The notes: a model not told the origin generated them from the sequence alone. Numbered from the stretch's first letter, positions 26,366-38,487 are shown. The stretch is 61,818 bases of DNA from Streptomyces sp. ISL-36 (GCF_018614205.1 NZ_JAGGOS010000132.1:1352-63169); one strand, 5' to 3'. Translations and numbers: made by a program.

Positions 26366-27088
26366 TCAGGACGCCACCGGCGCGAGCTCCCGCAGGGGCC
26401 ACGACGGGTCGACGACCGCGTCCGGGCTGCCCTTGCGCCGGAGGAAGTCCTGGAAGTCCTCGGCCCAGGCGCGGTACCAGCCGATCTGACGCTCGTGCAG
26501 CTGGGCCGGGGTGAGTGCGGCGACCGAGGGGTGCCGCTCGGCTATCGCCATGGCCACGCGCACGGCGGCCAGGGCGTCGGCGGCGGCCTGGTGGGCGGTG
26601 TCGAGGACCACTCCGTACTCCCCGCAGACCGCCTCCAGGTTCCGCTTCCCCCGGCGGTAGCGGTCGACGGCCCGGTCGATGGTGTACGGGTCGACGACCG
26701 GGCCGATCCCGGCGCCGCCGAGCCGATCGCTCAGCGAGGGCAGACCGTGGCGGCGCAGTTCGGCGGAGAGCAGGGTCAGGTCGAAGGCCGCGTTGTACGC
26801 CACGACCGGGACGCCCTGCCGCCAGTACCCCGTCAAGGTCTCGGCGATCTCGTCGGCCACCTCGCGGACCGGGCGCCCTTCGGCGGCCGCCCGTTCGTTG
26901 CTGATGCCGTGGATCGCGGACGCCTGTGCCGGGATGCGGATCCCCGGGTCGGCGAGCCAGTCCCGCTGCCGAACCACCCGCCCGCCGTGGACGCCGACGA
27001 TCGACGCCGTCACGATCCGCGCCTCCAGCGGTTCGGTGCCGGTCGTCTCCAGGTCGAATCCGACCAGCTCTTCCCCATGCCAAGCCAT
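26366..27088 (-). CDS. DnaQ-type 3'-5' exonuclease (DEDDh)
   Basis: The 240-aa protein has the exonuclease motifs ExoI FDLETTGTEP, ExoII VAYNAAFDLTLL and ExoIII HQAAADALAA (the DEDDh set). The fold matches the DNA polymerase III epsilon/RNase T group. It would remove 3' nucleotides from DNA or RNA. ATG 27088 has AAGGAGG close upstream and is preferred over a longer frame to 27136. It converges on the hydrolase gene with an 18-bp gap. Confidence 0.9.
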   Translation of the reverse strand: MAWHGEELVGFDLETTGTEPLEARIVTASIVGVHGGRVVRQRDWLADPGIRIPAQASAIHGISNERAAAEGRPVREVADEIAETLTGYWRQGVPVVAYNAAFDLTLLSAELRRHGLPSLSDRLGGAGIGPVVDPYTIDRAVDRYRRGKRNLEAVCGEYGVVLDTAHQAAADALAAVRVAMAIAERHPSVAALTPAQLHERQIGWYRAWAEDFQDFLRRKGSPDAVVDPSWPLRELAPVAS

Positions 27089-27165
27089 CGGGTCCTCCTT
27101 ACGTGATCTCCCCCGTGGTGCTGAACACCCTCGCACGCGCCACTGACAACGGCCTCGGACGGGCC

Positions 27166-28419
27166 TCAGGAGACGGGACGGGAGTCGAGCCAGACCGACT
27201 CGAACTCCTCTCTGTATGTCTCGAAAAGTCCGTGTTCGCCGTCCCGGCCGTCCGCCCGGCCGGCTCGCACCACGTTCCGCCCGCCCCCGCGCAGCACCAG
27301 GACCGGCGCCTCCATACCGCGCGCCCGCCGCAGATAGGACTGGACGACGGCGACCCCGTCGGGGCCGTCCCCGTCGACGAGGTACGCGGTGAAGCGCGGC
27401 GTCTCGTCGAAGACATGGATCTGGAAGGCGCCCGGGTCGCGCAGCTTGGAGCGCACCCGCCGCATGTGGAGGATGTTCATCTCCACCGAGCGGCTCAGCT
27501 CCCCCTTCTTCAGGCCGAGTTCGCGCTCGCGCCGTTTGACGGCGCTGCTCGCCGGGTTGAGGAAGAGGAGCCGTATCCGGCAGCCGGACTCGGCCAGCCG
27601 GACCAGGCGCCGCCCGGAGAAGTTCTGCACCAGCAGGTTCAGGCCTATGCCGGTGGCGTCGAGGCGGCGCGCCCCGCCGAACAGGTCCTCGGCGGGAATC
27701 TGCCGCTGCAGCCGCACCCGGTCGGAGTGGACCGAGACCACGTCCGCGTACCGGTCCCCGACCAGGTCCTCGACCGCGTCCACGGGCAGCCGGTCCGCGG
27801 ACGGCACCGCCGCCCCGCTGCCGAGGATCTCCAGGAGCCGGGCGGAGGCCCGTTCGGACTGGGCGAGGACGGTGAGCGAGAGGGCCCTGTTGCGGGAGAC
27901 GACGTTACGCGTCACCTCAAGCTCGTCCAGGGCGAGTTCGACCTCGCGCCGGTCGTCGAAGTACGGCTCGAAGCAGGGCCAGTGCTGCACCATCAGCTCC
28001 CGCAGCTGCGGAAGGGTGAGGAAGCTGAGGACGTTGTCGTCGGCCGGGTCGAGGAGATAGCCCTTGCGCCGCGAGACCTCGCGGACGGCGACCGCCCGCT
28101 GGACCCACTCCTGGCCGGCCGGGCCGGCCGCGGCCACCACCCAGTCCTCGCCGTGCACCGGCTCGTACACCGGGCGCAGGACGGCTGCGACCACGGCCCG
28201 CAGCCGCTGCTCGACGAGATTGAGCCAGATATAGGCCCGCCCGGCCCGCTGGGCACGGGTGCGCACCTCGCTCCAGGCCTCGGCGCCCCAATCGAGCTCC
28301 GCCCCGATCTCCATCGGCCGGGCGACGGAGACAGCGCCGGGCGGCGCGTCCACGGGGTCCGAGGAGTCCCCCTCGTGACCCGCGTCCCCTGGGGGCAGCT
28401 CCAGACCTCCCGAGCTCAC
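27166..28419 (-). CDS. SAV2148-family HEPN-domain protein
   Basis: The 417-aa protein resembles the Streptomyces SAV2148 family, named for a HEPN domain. After a disordered 35-residue start, a helical segment holds R82-x6-H89 (RPVYEPVH), matching the R-x(4-6)-H active-site motif of HEPN ribonucleases. The C-terminal half has a PLD-like-looking stretch (CRIRLLFLNPASSAVKRRERELGL, broken by VEMNILHMRRVRSKL) whose role I cannot name. GTG 28419 is chosen, with AGAGG 10 nt upstream; a longer frame reaches 28473. HEPN proteins often cut RNA in stress or defence; here that is inference. Confidence 0.72.
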   Translation of the reverse strand: MSSGGLELPPGDAGHEGDSSDPVDAPPGAVSVARPMEIGAELDWGAEAWSEVRTRAQRAGRAYIWLNLVEQRLRAVVAAVLRPVYEPVHGEDWVVAAAGPAGQEWVQRAVAVREVSRRKGYLLDPADDNVLSFLTLPQLRELMVQHWPCFEPYFDDRREVELALDELEVTRNVVSRNRALSLTVLAQSERASARLLEILGSGAAVPSADRLPVDAVEDLVGDRYADVVSVHSDRVRLQRQIPAEDLFGGARRLDATGIGLNLLVQNFSGRRLVRLAESGCRIRLLFLNPASSAVKRRERELGLKKGELSRSVEMNILHMRRVRSKLRDPGAFQIHVFDETPRFTAYLVDGDGPDGVAVVQSYLRRARGMEAPVLVLRGGGRNVVRAGRADGRDGEHGLFETYREEFESVWLDSRPVS

Positions 28420-29230
28420 CCGCGCACCGCCTCTGCTCCCGAACACCCGATCCGACCGTCTGTCAACGATCAAGGAAGGGTACTCCGGGAGCGGGAGGCG
28501 GTGCAGCAGGATCGGCAGGCTCGTGACTCAACTGCCCCTTCGGAACGCCCCGTTCCGGTCGGCGAGATCTGCCGGAGTGAGCGGATTCATAGTGGTTGCT
28601 TCCCTGCGTACGAGCACTCCGGCAACGGCGGCGCGAGCGTGAGCCGGTAAGGGGCCGCCTCGTCGGGCATCTCCGGAAGGCGAAGGGACGGCGGTTGACG
28701 CCCACGCGGGCCCGGCCGTTGCCGAGCAGGCGAAGGCGTGAGCACCCGAGCCCGCACGAGAGTCGGACCAGCGTCCCGCGGAGCACCCGGACGCATTGTC
28801 GGCTCCGTCACCGCACCGCCCCGCGACGCCGGTCCGGCTCGCGGACGGTTCTCCCTGTGTTTCAGACTGGCGGTGGGCGTCGTGGAGAGGAATTCACCCC
28901 GCCGGCGGATACGATCGCGTCGCTCCCGGGCAGCGGCACCGAGTTGCCGGCGACCACGGCGGCGGCCACGACCGCTGACGGGATCGTTCGACCCGCGTGT
29001 GCCGGTCCCCGCCCAACGGGCCCGGGCCGACGCAGTCGCGCCCGTCACCACCCCCTCCGGATGGCGGTGCACTATTCGTACACTCTTCCGCCCTTTCGTG
29101 GCGGTTCCCACCCGTTTCCCCGCGGTCACCCGGTAGGACGGGCCGAAGTCCTAGGAGGTCGCCGCTCTTTCGGGCAGGATTTGGCCGGAGTGCACCCCCA
29201 CACCCGGATCAGAATGGAAGAGTCTTATCT
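28420..29230. other. Long intergenic region between the HEPN gene and glgX
   Basis: About 810 bp without a gene I can recognise, although GC-driven open frames exist on both strands. It holds the inverted repeat CGGAACG CCC CGTTCCG (28541-28557) and an imperfect palindrome GTGCACTATTCGTACAC (29067-29083) about 150 bp before glgX. Each could be an operator. Both divergent promoters must lie here. Unusual length for this compact genome, so a small RNA or an unrecognised small gene is possible. Confidence 0.4.
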
Positions 29231-31325
<2,095 letters not shown>

Positions 31326-31351
<26 letters not shown>

Positions 31352-32666
31352 TCGCCCGCTCCTGACTCCGGTACCCGGTCCGTACCGTCCAGGACAGCAC
31401 CGCGCACGCCACGGCCGCGCCCACCGCCACCGCGAAGGCGGCGGGCGCGCCGTGGCTGTCGGCGAGCCGGCCCGACAGGGCCAGGGCGACTGCCTGGCCG
31501 CCGACGATCCCGCTGGTCAGGAAGGCCATGGACTCGGCGAGACGGGTTGCGGGGACGGTCCCTTCGGTGAGGCCGAAGACGGTGATGAGGTGCGGCGCGT
31601 AGGCGGCGCCGAGGACGATCACGACCGCGTAGAGCGCGGCGAGGGAGTCGACGAGGACCAGGGGGACGGAGAGCACGACGAGCGCGGCGGTCGCGACCCG
31701 CCAGCGGGTGGGCAGTCCGATCCGCGCGGGTACCGCGGCCATCGAGAGGCCGACGACGGCGCTCATCACGCCCATGGCGGCATAGACGAGACCGGCCTGG
31801 GCGGGCGCGCCGAGCTTCTCGGTGAGGGCGGTGATCCCGGCCTGCGAGGCCCCGAACATGGCGCCCTGCAGCACCATCGTGACCCGAAGGGCGTGCGCGG
31901 ACCTCGGCAGCCGCGCCCGTACGGCGGCGCCCGTACGGGTGGCGGTGCGGGGGGCCGCGCGGGCCGCCGTACCGCCGGCTGTGCCCCGCGTCTTCGGCAC
32001 ACTCACGGTCTCCGCCGCACCGGCCGTCTCCCCCGCAGCCGCCACCTGCGCCACAGCCGTCTTCTCCGCCGCAGCCGCCGACGGATGCAGGGCGAACGCC
32101 GTGCCGCAGGTCGCCAGGAGCGCCGCGGCAAGGAGCAGGGCCGCGGCCGGGTGGGCGAGGGCGGCGGCGAGGCCCACCAGCGCCGGCCCGAGGACGAACG
32201 AGACCTCGTCGAGCGTGCCCTCGAACGACAGCACCGTCCCCACCAGACGGTCGTCCGCCCCGGAGCGCCGGGCCAGGGCGACCGACCGGGTCCGCGCGAG
32301 CGGCCCGACCTGCGGGACGGTCGCGCCGGCGAACGCCCCGAGCAGGACCAGCCAGCCGGTCGCCGCGTGCCCGAGCGCCGCGATCACCAGCGCGGCGACG
32401 GCCACCGCGTTGGCCAGGGACGCGGCGAGGACCACCCCGCGCTGCCCACGCCGGTCGGCGAGCCGTCCGATGACCGGCCCGGCGACCGTCTGCCCCGCCG
32501 CGAGCGCCCCGCCCGCGAGCCCCGCCGTGGTCAGGGATCCGCTCGTCTCGGCGACCAGGAGCAGACTGCCGAGCTGGCACATGGCGGTGGGCAACCGGCC
32601 CAGGAAGGAGACCACGGGAAGCACGGGCCCGAGCAGCGACAGGGTGTCGCGATACATCCGAAGCAT
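31326..32666 (-). CDS. MFS transporter
   Basis: The 446-aa protein has about 12 hydrophobic helices split by a hydrophilic, Ala/Thr-rich central loop (about residues 190-245). Loop motif GPVIGRLADRRGQRG between helices 2 and 3 is the MFS signature. It is probably a drug or metabolite exporter; the substrate cannot be read. ATG 32666 is chosen without a clear ribosome site; GTG 32669 and ATG 32657 are alternatives. It converges on glgX with 26 bp overlap and is divergent from treY (81 bp). Confidence 0.85.
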
Positions 32667-32747
32667 CACGTGAACGTAACGCGATGCACACGAATGGACG
32701 CATGAGGCGATGACACAGAAGCCTCCCAGGCGGGTACGTACGTTCGC

Positions 32748-35108
32748 ATGACGCCCTCGCCCACCGCCTCGACGGTTCCCACCGCCACCTACCGGCTCCA
32801 GATCCAACCGGAGTTCCCGTTCTCGGCCGCCGAGCGGGCCGTCCCGTATCTCGCCGGACTCGGGGTGTCCCATCTCCATCTCTCGCCGGTCCTGGAGGCC
32901 GTGCCCGGCTCGGGGCACGGCTACGACGTCACCGATCACCGCACGGTCCGGGCCGAGCTGGGCGGCGAGGAGGGCCTGCGGGCGCTCGCCGCGACCGCGC
33001 GGTCCCACGGTCTCGGTCTGGTCGTGGACCTGGTCCCCAATCACATGGCCGCCTCGCCCCGGCACAACCACGCCCTGCGCGCGGTTCTCCGCGAGGGGCC
33101 GGACTCCCCCTACGCCCGCTGGTTCGACATCGACTGGGCGGCCGGGGACGGCCGGATGCTGCTGCCCGTCCTGCCGGCCAGGCTGCCGGAGGTGCGGGAG
33201 CGGATGCGGGTCGCCGACGGCGCGCTGCACCTCGACGGGCAGGAGTTCCCGCTCCGCGAGGGCACCGAGGGGCTGCCCCTGGCCGAACTGCTCGACGCGC
33301 AGTGGTACCGCCTCGCCTGGTGGCGCCTGGCCCGCACGGAGCTCAACTACCGGCGCTTCTTCACCATCTCGGATCTGATCGGGGTACGGGTGGAGGACCC
33401 CGAGGTCTTCGCGGCGACCCACGGGAAGATCGTGGAGCTGGTCAGGGACGGGGTGATCGACGGCCTGCGGATCGATCACCCGGACGGGCTCGCCGACCCC
33501 GAGGGCTATCTGGAGCGGCTGCGCGAGGCGACGGACGGCCGGTGCTGGACGGTCGTGGAGAAGATCCTCACCGGTACGGAGCCGCTTCCGCCGACCTGGC
33601 CGGTCGCGGGGACCACGGGCTACGACGCCCTGCGGTACGTGGACGGGGTCTTCGTCGACCCCGCCGGCGCCGACGAACTCCTAGACCTCTACCGGGAGTT
33701 CGCCGGCAGGGCCGGGGACAGGGGCGGCTACTGGGAGGCGACCGCCCGGCGCGCCGCGTACAAGGTCGTGACGCACGAGCTGGCGGCGGAGACCGCCGCC
33801 CTGACCCGGATCGCCGGACGGATCTGCGCCGCGGACCCCGATCTGCGCGACCACGCGCCCTGGGCGCTGCTGACGGCGATCCGTGAACTCCTGGTCCGCG
33901 TCCCGGTCTACCGCACCTACCGGACCGGCGGGGAGAGCGTCATCACCCCGGACGCGGCCCGTGGGGCGAAGGCGGCCTTCGCGGTGCCGGAGGAGGCCTC
34001 GGCCGTCGACACCGTACGGGACCTGGCGCTCAGCCGGCTCGGCGAGGGGCCGGAACACCAGCTGTTCCGGGCCCGGTTCGAGCAGACGTCCTCCGCGCTG
34101 CGCGCCAAGTCCGTGGAGGACACGGCCTTCTACCGCTACACCCCACTCCTGTCGGCCAACGAGGTGGGTGGCGACCCTGGCCGCCCCGCCGTGGCGCCCG
34201 AGGAGTTCCACGCGTACTGCCTGCGGCTCGCCCGGGACTGGCCGGCCACCGGGACCGTCCTGACCACGCACGACACCAAGCGCAGCGCCGACGTCCGGGC
34301 CGGGATCGCCGTGCTGTCCCAGTGCCCGCGCGTCTGGGCCGGCCTGCTGGAGGAGGTGGCCGGGGTGCCCGCGCCCGACCCGCATCTGGCGTGGACGGCG
34401 TGGCAGACCGCGTTCGGGTTCGGCACCCCGGACGCCGCGCGGCTGGGGCCCGCGGTGCTGAAGTCCGTACGGGAGGCGGGGCTGCACACCAGCTGGACGG
34501 AGCCCGATCCGGCGTACGAACGGGCCGTGCACGACTTCGTGGCGGCCGGGCCCGGCCGGATTCCACTGCGGGCCGCGTCCGAGGCCGCCTTCGCCCTGGA
34601 GCCGCACATCCGCGCCCATGTCCTCGGCGCGGCCCTGGTGCAGCTGACGATGCCGGGGGTGCCGGAGCTGTACCAGGGGACGGAACGGGAGTACCGGGCT
34701 CTCGTGGACCCCGACAACCGGCGGCCGTTCGCGGTCGGTCCCGACGACGAGAAGACGGCGGTGGTCCGCGCGGTCCTCGCGCTGCGGCGGCAGCACCCCG
34801 ATGTCTTCGGCGAGGCGGGAGGCTACGCCCCGCTGGCCGCGAGCGGGCCCGCGGCCGGGCACTGCCTGGCCTTCGCCCGCTCCGAGGAGGTCGTCACGGC
34901 CGTCACCCGGCTGCCGCTGCGACTCGCGGAGGCGGGCGGGTGGCAGGACACGGAGCTGTCGCTGCCACCCGGGCCCTGGTTCGATCTCCTGGACGGTGTA
35001 CGGGAGTTCACGGGCGGCGCGGTCAAGCTGGCCGAACTCTTCGCCGAACGTCCGGTGGCCCTGCTCAGCCGCCGGGCCGTACGAGAAGGGTCCGTGGAGC
35101 GCGGGTGA
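32748..35108 (+). CDS. treY: Maltooligosyl trehalose synthase TreY
   Basis: The 786-aa protein is a GH13 isomerase: TATYRLQIQPEFPFSAAERAVPYLAGLGVSHL at the start, DLVPNHMA, DGLRIDHPDGLADP with the nucleophile Asp, WTVVEKILTGTEPL with the Glu, and TTHDTKRSADVRAR-type region (TTHDTKRSADVRAGIAVLS). It turns the reducing end of maltodextrin into a trehalose unit, which TreZ then cuts off. Length is typical. Its last 44 bp overlap the convergent P450 gene. Confidence 0.95.
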   Translation: MTPSPTASTVPTATYRLQIQPEFPFSAAERAVPYLAGLGVSHLHLSPVLEAVPGSGHGYDVTDHRTVRAELGGEEGLRALAATARSHGLGLVVDLVPNHMAASPRHNHALRAVLREGPDSPYARWFDIDWAAGDGRMLLPVLPARLPEVRERMRVADGALHLDGQEFPLREGTEGLPLAELLDAQWYRLAWWRLARTELNYRRFFTISDLIGVRVEDPEVFAATHGKIVELVRDGVIDGLRIDHPDGLADPEGYLERLREATDGRCWTVVEKILTGTEPLPPTWPVAGTTGYDALRYVDGVFVDPAGADELLDLYREFAGRAGDRGGYWEATARRAAYKVVTHELAAETAALTRIAGRICAADPDLRDHAPWALLTAIRELLVRVPVYRTYRTGGESVITPDAARGAKAAFAVPEEASAVDTVRDLALSRLGEGPEHQLFRARFEQTSSALRAKSVEDTAFYRYTPLLSANEVGGDPGRPAVAPEEFHAYCLRLARDWPATGTVLTTHDTKRSADVRAGIAVLSQCPRVWAGLLEEVAGVPAPDPHLAWTAWQTAFGFGTPDAARLGPAVLKSVREAGLHTSWTEPDPAYERAVHDFVAAGPGRIPLRAASEAAFALEPHIRAHVLGAALVQLTMPGVPELYQGTEREYRALVDPDNRRPFAVGPDDEKTAVVRAVLALRRQHPDVFGEAGGYAPLAASGPAAGHCLAFARSEEVVTAVTRLPLRLAEAGGWQDTELSLPPGPWFDLLDGVREFTGGAVKLAELFAERPVALLSRRAVREGSVERG

Positions 35109-36147
35109 TCAGGCCGGCCCGCTCGGGCCGGAAGCCGTCGGCGAGACGCAGCCGGGGCATGGTGTCGAGCAGGGCGCGCAGGGCGTACTCGGCTTCGAGC
35201 CCGGCGAGGAGGACAGCGGGGCAGGCGCCGCCGCCATAGGTGAGCTGGCCGGGGTCGTCGCGCTGCGGGTCGTAGCGGTCGGGGTCGCGGAACCGTTCCG
35301 GGTCCCGGCCGGCCGCTCCGATCAGCAGGGCGACGGACTCCCCCGCCGGGATGGTGCCCCCGCTCACCCGGACCTCGGCGCAGGTGCGGCGCACGGCGAT
35401 CTGGACAGGCGGGTCCCGGCGGAGCGACTCGGTCCAGGCACGCGCGATCCGGCCGGCCGGGGCGTCCTGGAACGTCGTGGCCCACGCGCGGTCGGCGAGC
35501 ACGTTGGCGAGGAAGGAGGCCAGGGCCTTCTCCCGTACCGAGATCTGGCCGGTGCACTGGCCGGCGAGCGCGGAGGCGGCCCGGCCGCGCACCAGGCGCA
35601 TCATGTCGCGGTAGGGCACGCCGACGGCGGCGGCGACGGTTCCGGCGGGCAGCCGGTGGCAGAAGTCGGCGACCAGGTCCACCTGGGGCCGGTCGACGAG
35701 CCGGCGGGCGAGGACGTACGCCGTGCGCGCGGTGACGCTGCGCAGCTCGGCCTCGTCGACCTCGACGTGGGACTGCGCGCAGGGCGGGTCGCCGGGCCGG
35801 TGGCCGTGGGTGAACCGGGCGTCGGTGAGGGCGGCGGCGACATCGGCGTACCGGCTGAGGACCCAGGCTCGCAGCAGCGGATCGTAGGTGAGCGGGAACT
35901 CCTCGCGCAGCACACGATGGACGCCGTGCGGGTCCCGCGTGACGCCGGGGTCGAGCGGGCTGGGCGCAACGGTCCGCGCCACGGCCGCCTCGGCCGTCGT
36001 GGGCCGGGCGGTCCTGGCCCGCGCGGCGGACGGTGTCGTGGGCACGGAGCGAGGTCGGGGAGACAGCGGGGGCGCAGGCGTCGGCCCCATGGGCGGGAGC
36101 TGCGCCCAGCCGTCCTGCCGTATGCCCTGGTTCGACTCGTCGCTCAT
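35065..36147 (-). CDS. Short cytochrome P450-like protein with atypical haem loop
   Basis: The 360-aa protein is about 40-50 residues shorter than usual bacterial P450s, and its first 60 residues are a Pro/Ser-rich tail. The ExxR pair is present (Glu240, Arg243 in TESLRRDPPVQIAVRRT), as is a haem-loop Cys309. However, the loop reads YGGGACPAV, two residues shorter than the FGxGxHxCxG consensus, and the I-helix AGxxTT oxygen motif is not seen. It may be a P450 with unusual activation, a P450-like partner protein, or a decaying gene. ATG 36147 follows a G-rich site. The 3' end overlaps treY by 44 bp in opposite direction, and no ferredoxin gene is near. Confidence 0.75.
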   Translation of the reverse strand: MSDESNQGIRQDGWAQLPPMGPTPAPPLSPRPRSVPTTPSAARARTARPTTAEAAVARTVAPSPLDPGVTRDPHGVHRVLREEFPLTYDPLLRAWVLSRYADVAAALTDARFTHGHRPGDPPCAQSHVEVDEAELRSVTARTAYVLARRLVDRPQVDLVADFCHRLPAGTVAAAVGVPYRDMMRLVRGRAASALAGQCTGQISVREKALASFLANVLADRAWATTFQDAPAGRIARAWTESLRRDPPVQIAVRRTCAEVRVSGGTIPAGESVALLIGAAGRDPERFRDPDRYDPQRDDPGQLTYGGGACPAVLLAGLEAEYALRALLDTMPRLRLADGFRPERAGLITRAPRTLLVRPGG

Positions 36148-36335
36148 CGCGCCCCCTGTCGGTCCGCTTGTTCCGCGGCCCGAGGTCTTGGCGCGCGTCC
36201 CCCCACCCCACCACCGGCCGGCAGTCATCGCATCCCGTAAACCGCCGAACGAGTGAAACATCGGTGCTGTCAGCCCTCGCCGCTAAGGTCATCGGCGATG
36301 CGTTCGAATACCCGGAGGAGAGTGCAGGAGATGGA

Positions 36336-38483
36336 ATGTTGAGACGGGGGGGCACCCGTTGGGCAGTCGCGTTGATCTCGGCGGTACTGGCCGTCGGCGT
36401 ATTGCCGCAGTCGGCTTCCGCCGCCACGGTACCGAACGGGGAGGTCGTGCCGGCCACGATCACGCCGATCACACCTGGCAAGTCCTGGGTGCTGACGTCG
36501 ACCGAATCGGGAGTCGTCCCTCAGGACCACCGGACCGCGTTCGCGCAGAACATCGCCGCGGCCGAGGCCCGCGGGGTCCAGCGGGTGGGAATCGCTGAGG
36601 TTCTGGGAGATCTGAACGTCTCCGCGCGGCCCCTGTGTCATGCGACGAATGTCGCCGACGCCGAGGGGTTCTGTTGGAACGACGCCTGGGGCGACGACAG
36701 CAAGATGGAATTCGTCCCGCAGGGCCTGACCGGATCGGGTGAGTCCCGGCACAACCAGCAGCTCGTGGGCGACAGGCGGATCGTCGTCAGCAGTTGGTAC
36801 AGCGGTGACCCGCATCCGACGTACAACAAGGAAGACCTCATGCGGGTCACGTTCGCGGACGTGACCGACCCCGCGAATGTGCGCTACCGCCACACCCTCC
36901 TGGTGACGCCCACCGCATCGGGATTCACCAATCTCCGCGGTCACGCCAATTCGGTGACGTGGTACCAGAATTACCTCTACGTCTCCACCGCCGCCGGTCT
37001 GGCGGTCTTCGACCTGACCAGGATCTGGCGCATGGAGGAAAGCGCAGGCGGCGTCGGAAGCTCTGGCGGTACGAATTCGGCCGCCTGGCACGCGTACGCC
37101 CTTCCTCAGGTCGACCGCTACCAGCATCTCCTCGAAGCACCGAACGACCCGGGGTGGGACCCGAACAACCCCCGGTACAAGCCGGAGAACAGCCCGACGT
37201 ACTCCCCGGCGAATTGCGGGTCACAGTTCGGCGATCCTCCGTGCTTCGCCGGCATCTCCCTGGACGACAGCGGCGCCGAGCCGGCTCTCGTCACCACGGA
37301 GGTCGGCGAGATCCCTGATCACGAGCATCAGACGTTCGGCACCAAGAGGTCGATCGTGCGATGGCCGCTGAACGAGGCGACCGGCCTGCCGGCAGCGAAG
37401 GCCGATCACATCGTCCGCCCTGCGGGTGCGTACGAATCGACCGTCAGCGGCGCACAGGGCGTCGCCATGAACCGGGGTCGCGTCGTCGTGTCGGCGGCTT
37501 GCCCCGAATTCGTCGCACTGGAGACCCGGATCGCCAGCTGTCTCTACCACGCGTGGCCCGGAGAGCCGGTACGCCTGTGGACCCGTACGGGCATCTACGC
37601 ACAGAACGTCTCCTACTGGCCCACTACCGACGAGCTGTGGACGATCAACGAAGCCCCGGGTGACCGTACTGTGTTCCACACCCGCTGGCCCAAGCCCGAG
37701 ATACCGCTGCGCTCCCTCACCGGCACCTGGGGCGACCTCACGGGTGACACGGTGCCCGACCTGCTCGCCGTCCGACCCGACGCATCCCCGTCGGCGCCGG
37801 CCGGCAACGGGAACCTCACGCTGTACCCGGGAGCCGCGAACGGCGTGGGCGCCCGCACCTCCATCGGGACGAACTGGAACTCCATGCGTCTGGTGTCCGG
37901 GATGGGACGCCTCGACTCCGACACATGGCCTGACGTCCTCGCCGTGGACGACGCCGGTGCGCTGTGGCTGTACCCCGGGGCCAAGGGCGGGCTCGGCGCC
38001 CGGGCCCAGATCTCCACCGGCTGGGGCGTCGTCCGGGCCATGACCGGAGTCGGCGACCTCACCGGCGACGGACAGCCCGACCTCATGGCCGTGTGGAACG
38101 ACGGCACCGCCCACCTCTACCCCGGCAAGCCCGGCGGCCTGGGCACACGCGCCCAGATCGGTGTGAGCTGGAACAGCATGCGGCTCTTCTCCGGGGTGGG
38201 TGATCTCAGCGCCGACGGCCGTCCGGACGTCCTCGCCGTGGATGAGGCCGGTGTGCTGTGGCTGTACCCAGGCACGCCGTCCGGGCTCGGTGCCCGGACC
38301 CAGGTCTCCACCGGCTGGGGCATCGTCCGGGTCATGACGGGAGCCGGGGACCTCACCGGCGACGGACAGCCCGACCTCATGGCCGTGTGGAACGACGGCA
38401 CCGCCCACCTCTACCCCGGCAAGCCCGGCGGTCTCGGCACACGCAGTGCCGTCGACCTCGGCTGGGGAACGCCGCAGGCCTGA
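36336..38483 (+). CDS. Secreted FG-GAP/VCBS repeat protein
   Basis: The 715-aa protein starts at ATG 36336 with AGGAG 5 nt upstream. The N-terminus is a signal peptide (RRGGTRWAVALISAVLAVGVL, then SASAA). Residues about 30-450 form a domain I do not recognise, with repeated beta-like stretches and several Cys pairs. Residues about 460-715 are five or so FG-GAP-like units of the form GDLTGDGQPDLMAV plus LYPGKPGGLGTR, a calcium-binding beta-propeller pattern. The last units are near copies of each other at DNA level. Function unknown; adhesion or polysaccharide binding is only a guess. Codon use looks slightly less GC-biased than the neighbours. Confidence 0.82.
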   Translation: MLRRGGTRWAVALISAVLAVGVLPQSASAATVPNGEVVPATITPITPGKSWVLTSTESGVVPQDHRTAFAQNIAAAEARGVQRVGIAEVLGDLNVSARPLCHATNVADAEGFCWNDAWGDDSKMEFVPQGLTGSGESRHNQQLVGDRRIVVSSWYSGDPHPTYNKEDLMRVTFADVTDPANVRYRHTLLVTPTASGFTNLRGHANSVTWYQNYLYVSTAAGLAVFDLTRIWRMEESAGGVGSSGGTNSAAWHAYALPQVDRYQHLLEAPNDPGWDPNNPRYKPENSPTYSPANCGSQFGDPPCFAGISLDDSGAEPALVTTEVGEIPDHEHQTFGTKRSIVRWPLNEATGLPAAKADHIVRPAGAYESTVSGAQGVAMNRGRVVVSAACPEFVALETRIASCLYHAWPGEPVRLWTRTGIYAQNVSYWPTTDELWTINEAPGDRTVFHTRWPKPEIPLRSLTGTWGDLTGDTVPDLLAVRPDASPSAPAGNGNLTLYPGAANGVGARTSIGTNWNSMRLVSGMGRLDSDTWPDVLAVDDAGALWLYPGAKGGLGARAQISTGWGVVRAMTGVGDLTGDGQPDLMAVWNDGTAHLYPGKPGGLGTRAQIGVSWNSMRLFSGVGDLSADGRPDVLAVDEAGVLWLYPGTPSGLGARTQVSTGWGIVRVMTGAGDLTGDGQPDLMAVWNDGTAHLYPGKPGGLGTRSAVDLGWGTPQA
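38055..38431 (+). repeat. Exact 83-bp direct repeat within the FG-GAP gene (period 294 bp)
   Basis: Positions 38055-38137 and 38349-38431 are identical over 83 bp. Sequence upstream of each copy (for example 37937 onward and 38231 onward) is also closely alike at the same 294-bp spacing. This is a duplicated 98-residue propeller segment, recent enough that codons have not drifted. Such repeats can expand or contract by recombination. Confidence 0.88.
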
Positions 38484-38487
38484 GAGA

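Noticed and set aside
28587..29129. A 180-codon minus-strand frame in the 811-bp gap
   Set aside because: Arg/Pro/Gly-rich composition, no ribosome site and no recognisable motif.
36033..36335. Longer start for the FG-GAP protein
   Set aside because: The extension runs antisense through the P450 start and lacks a ribosome site; ATG 36336 gives a clean signal peptide.
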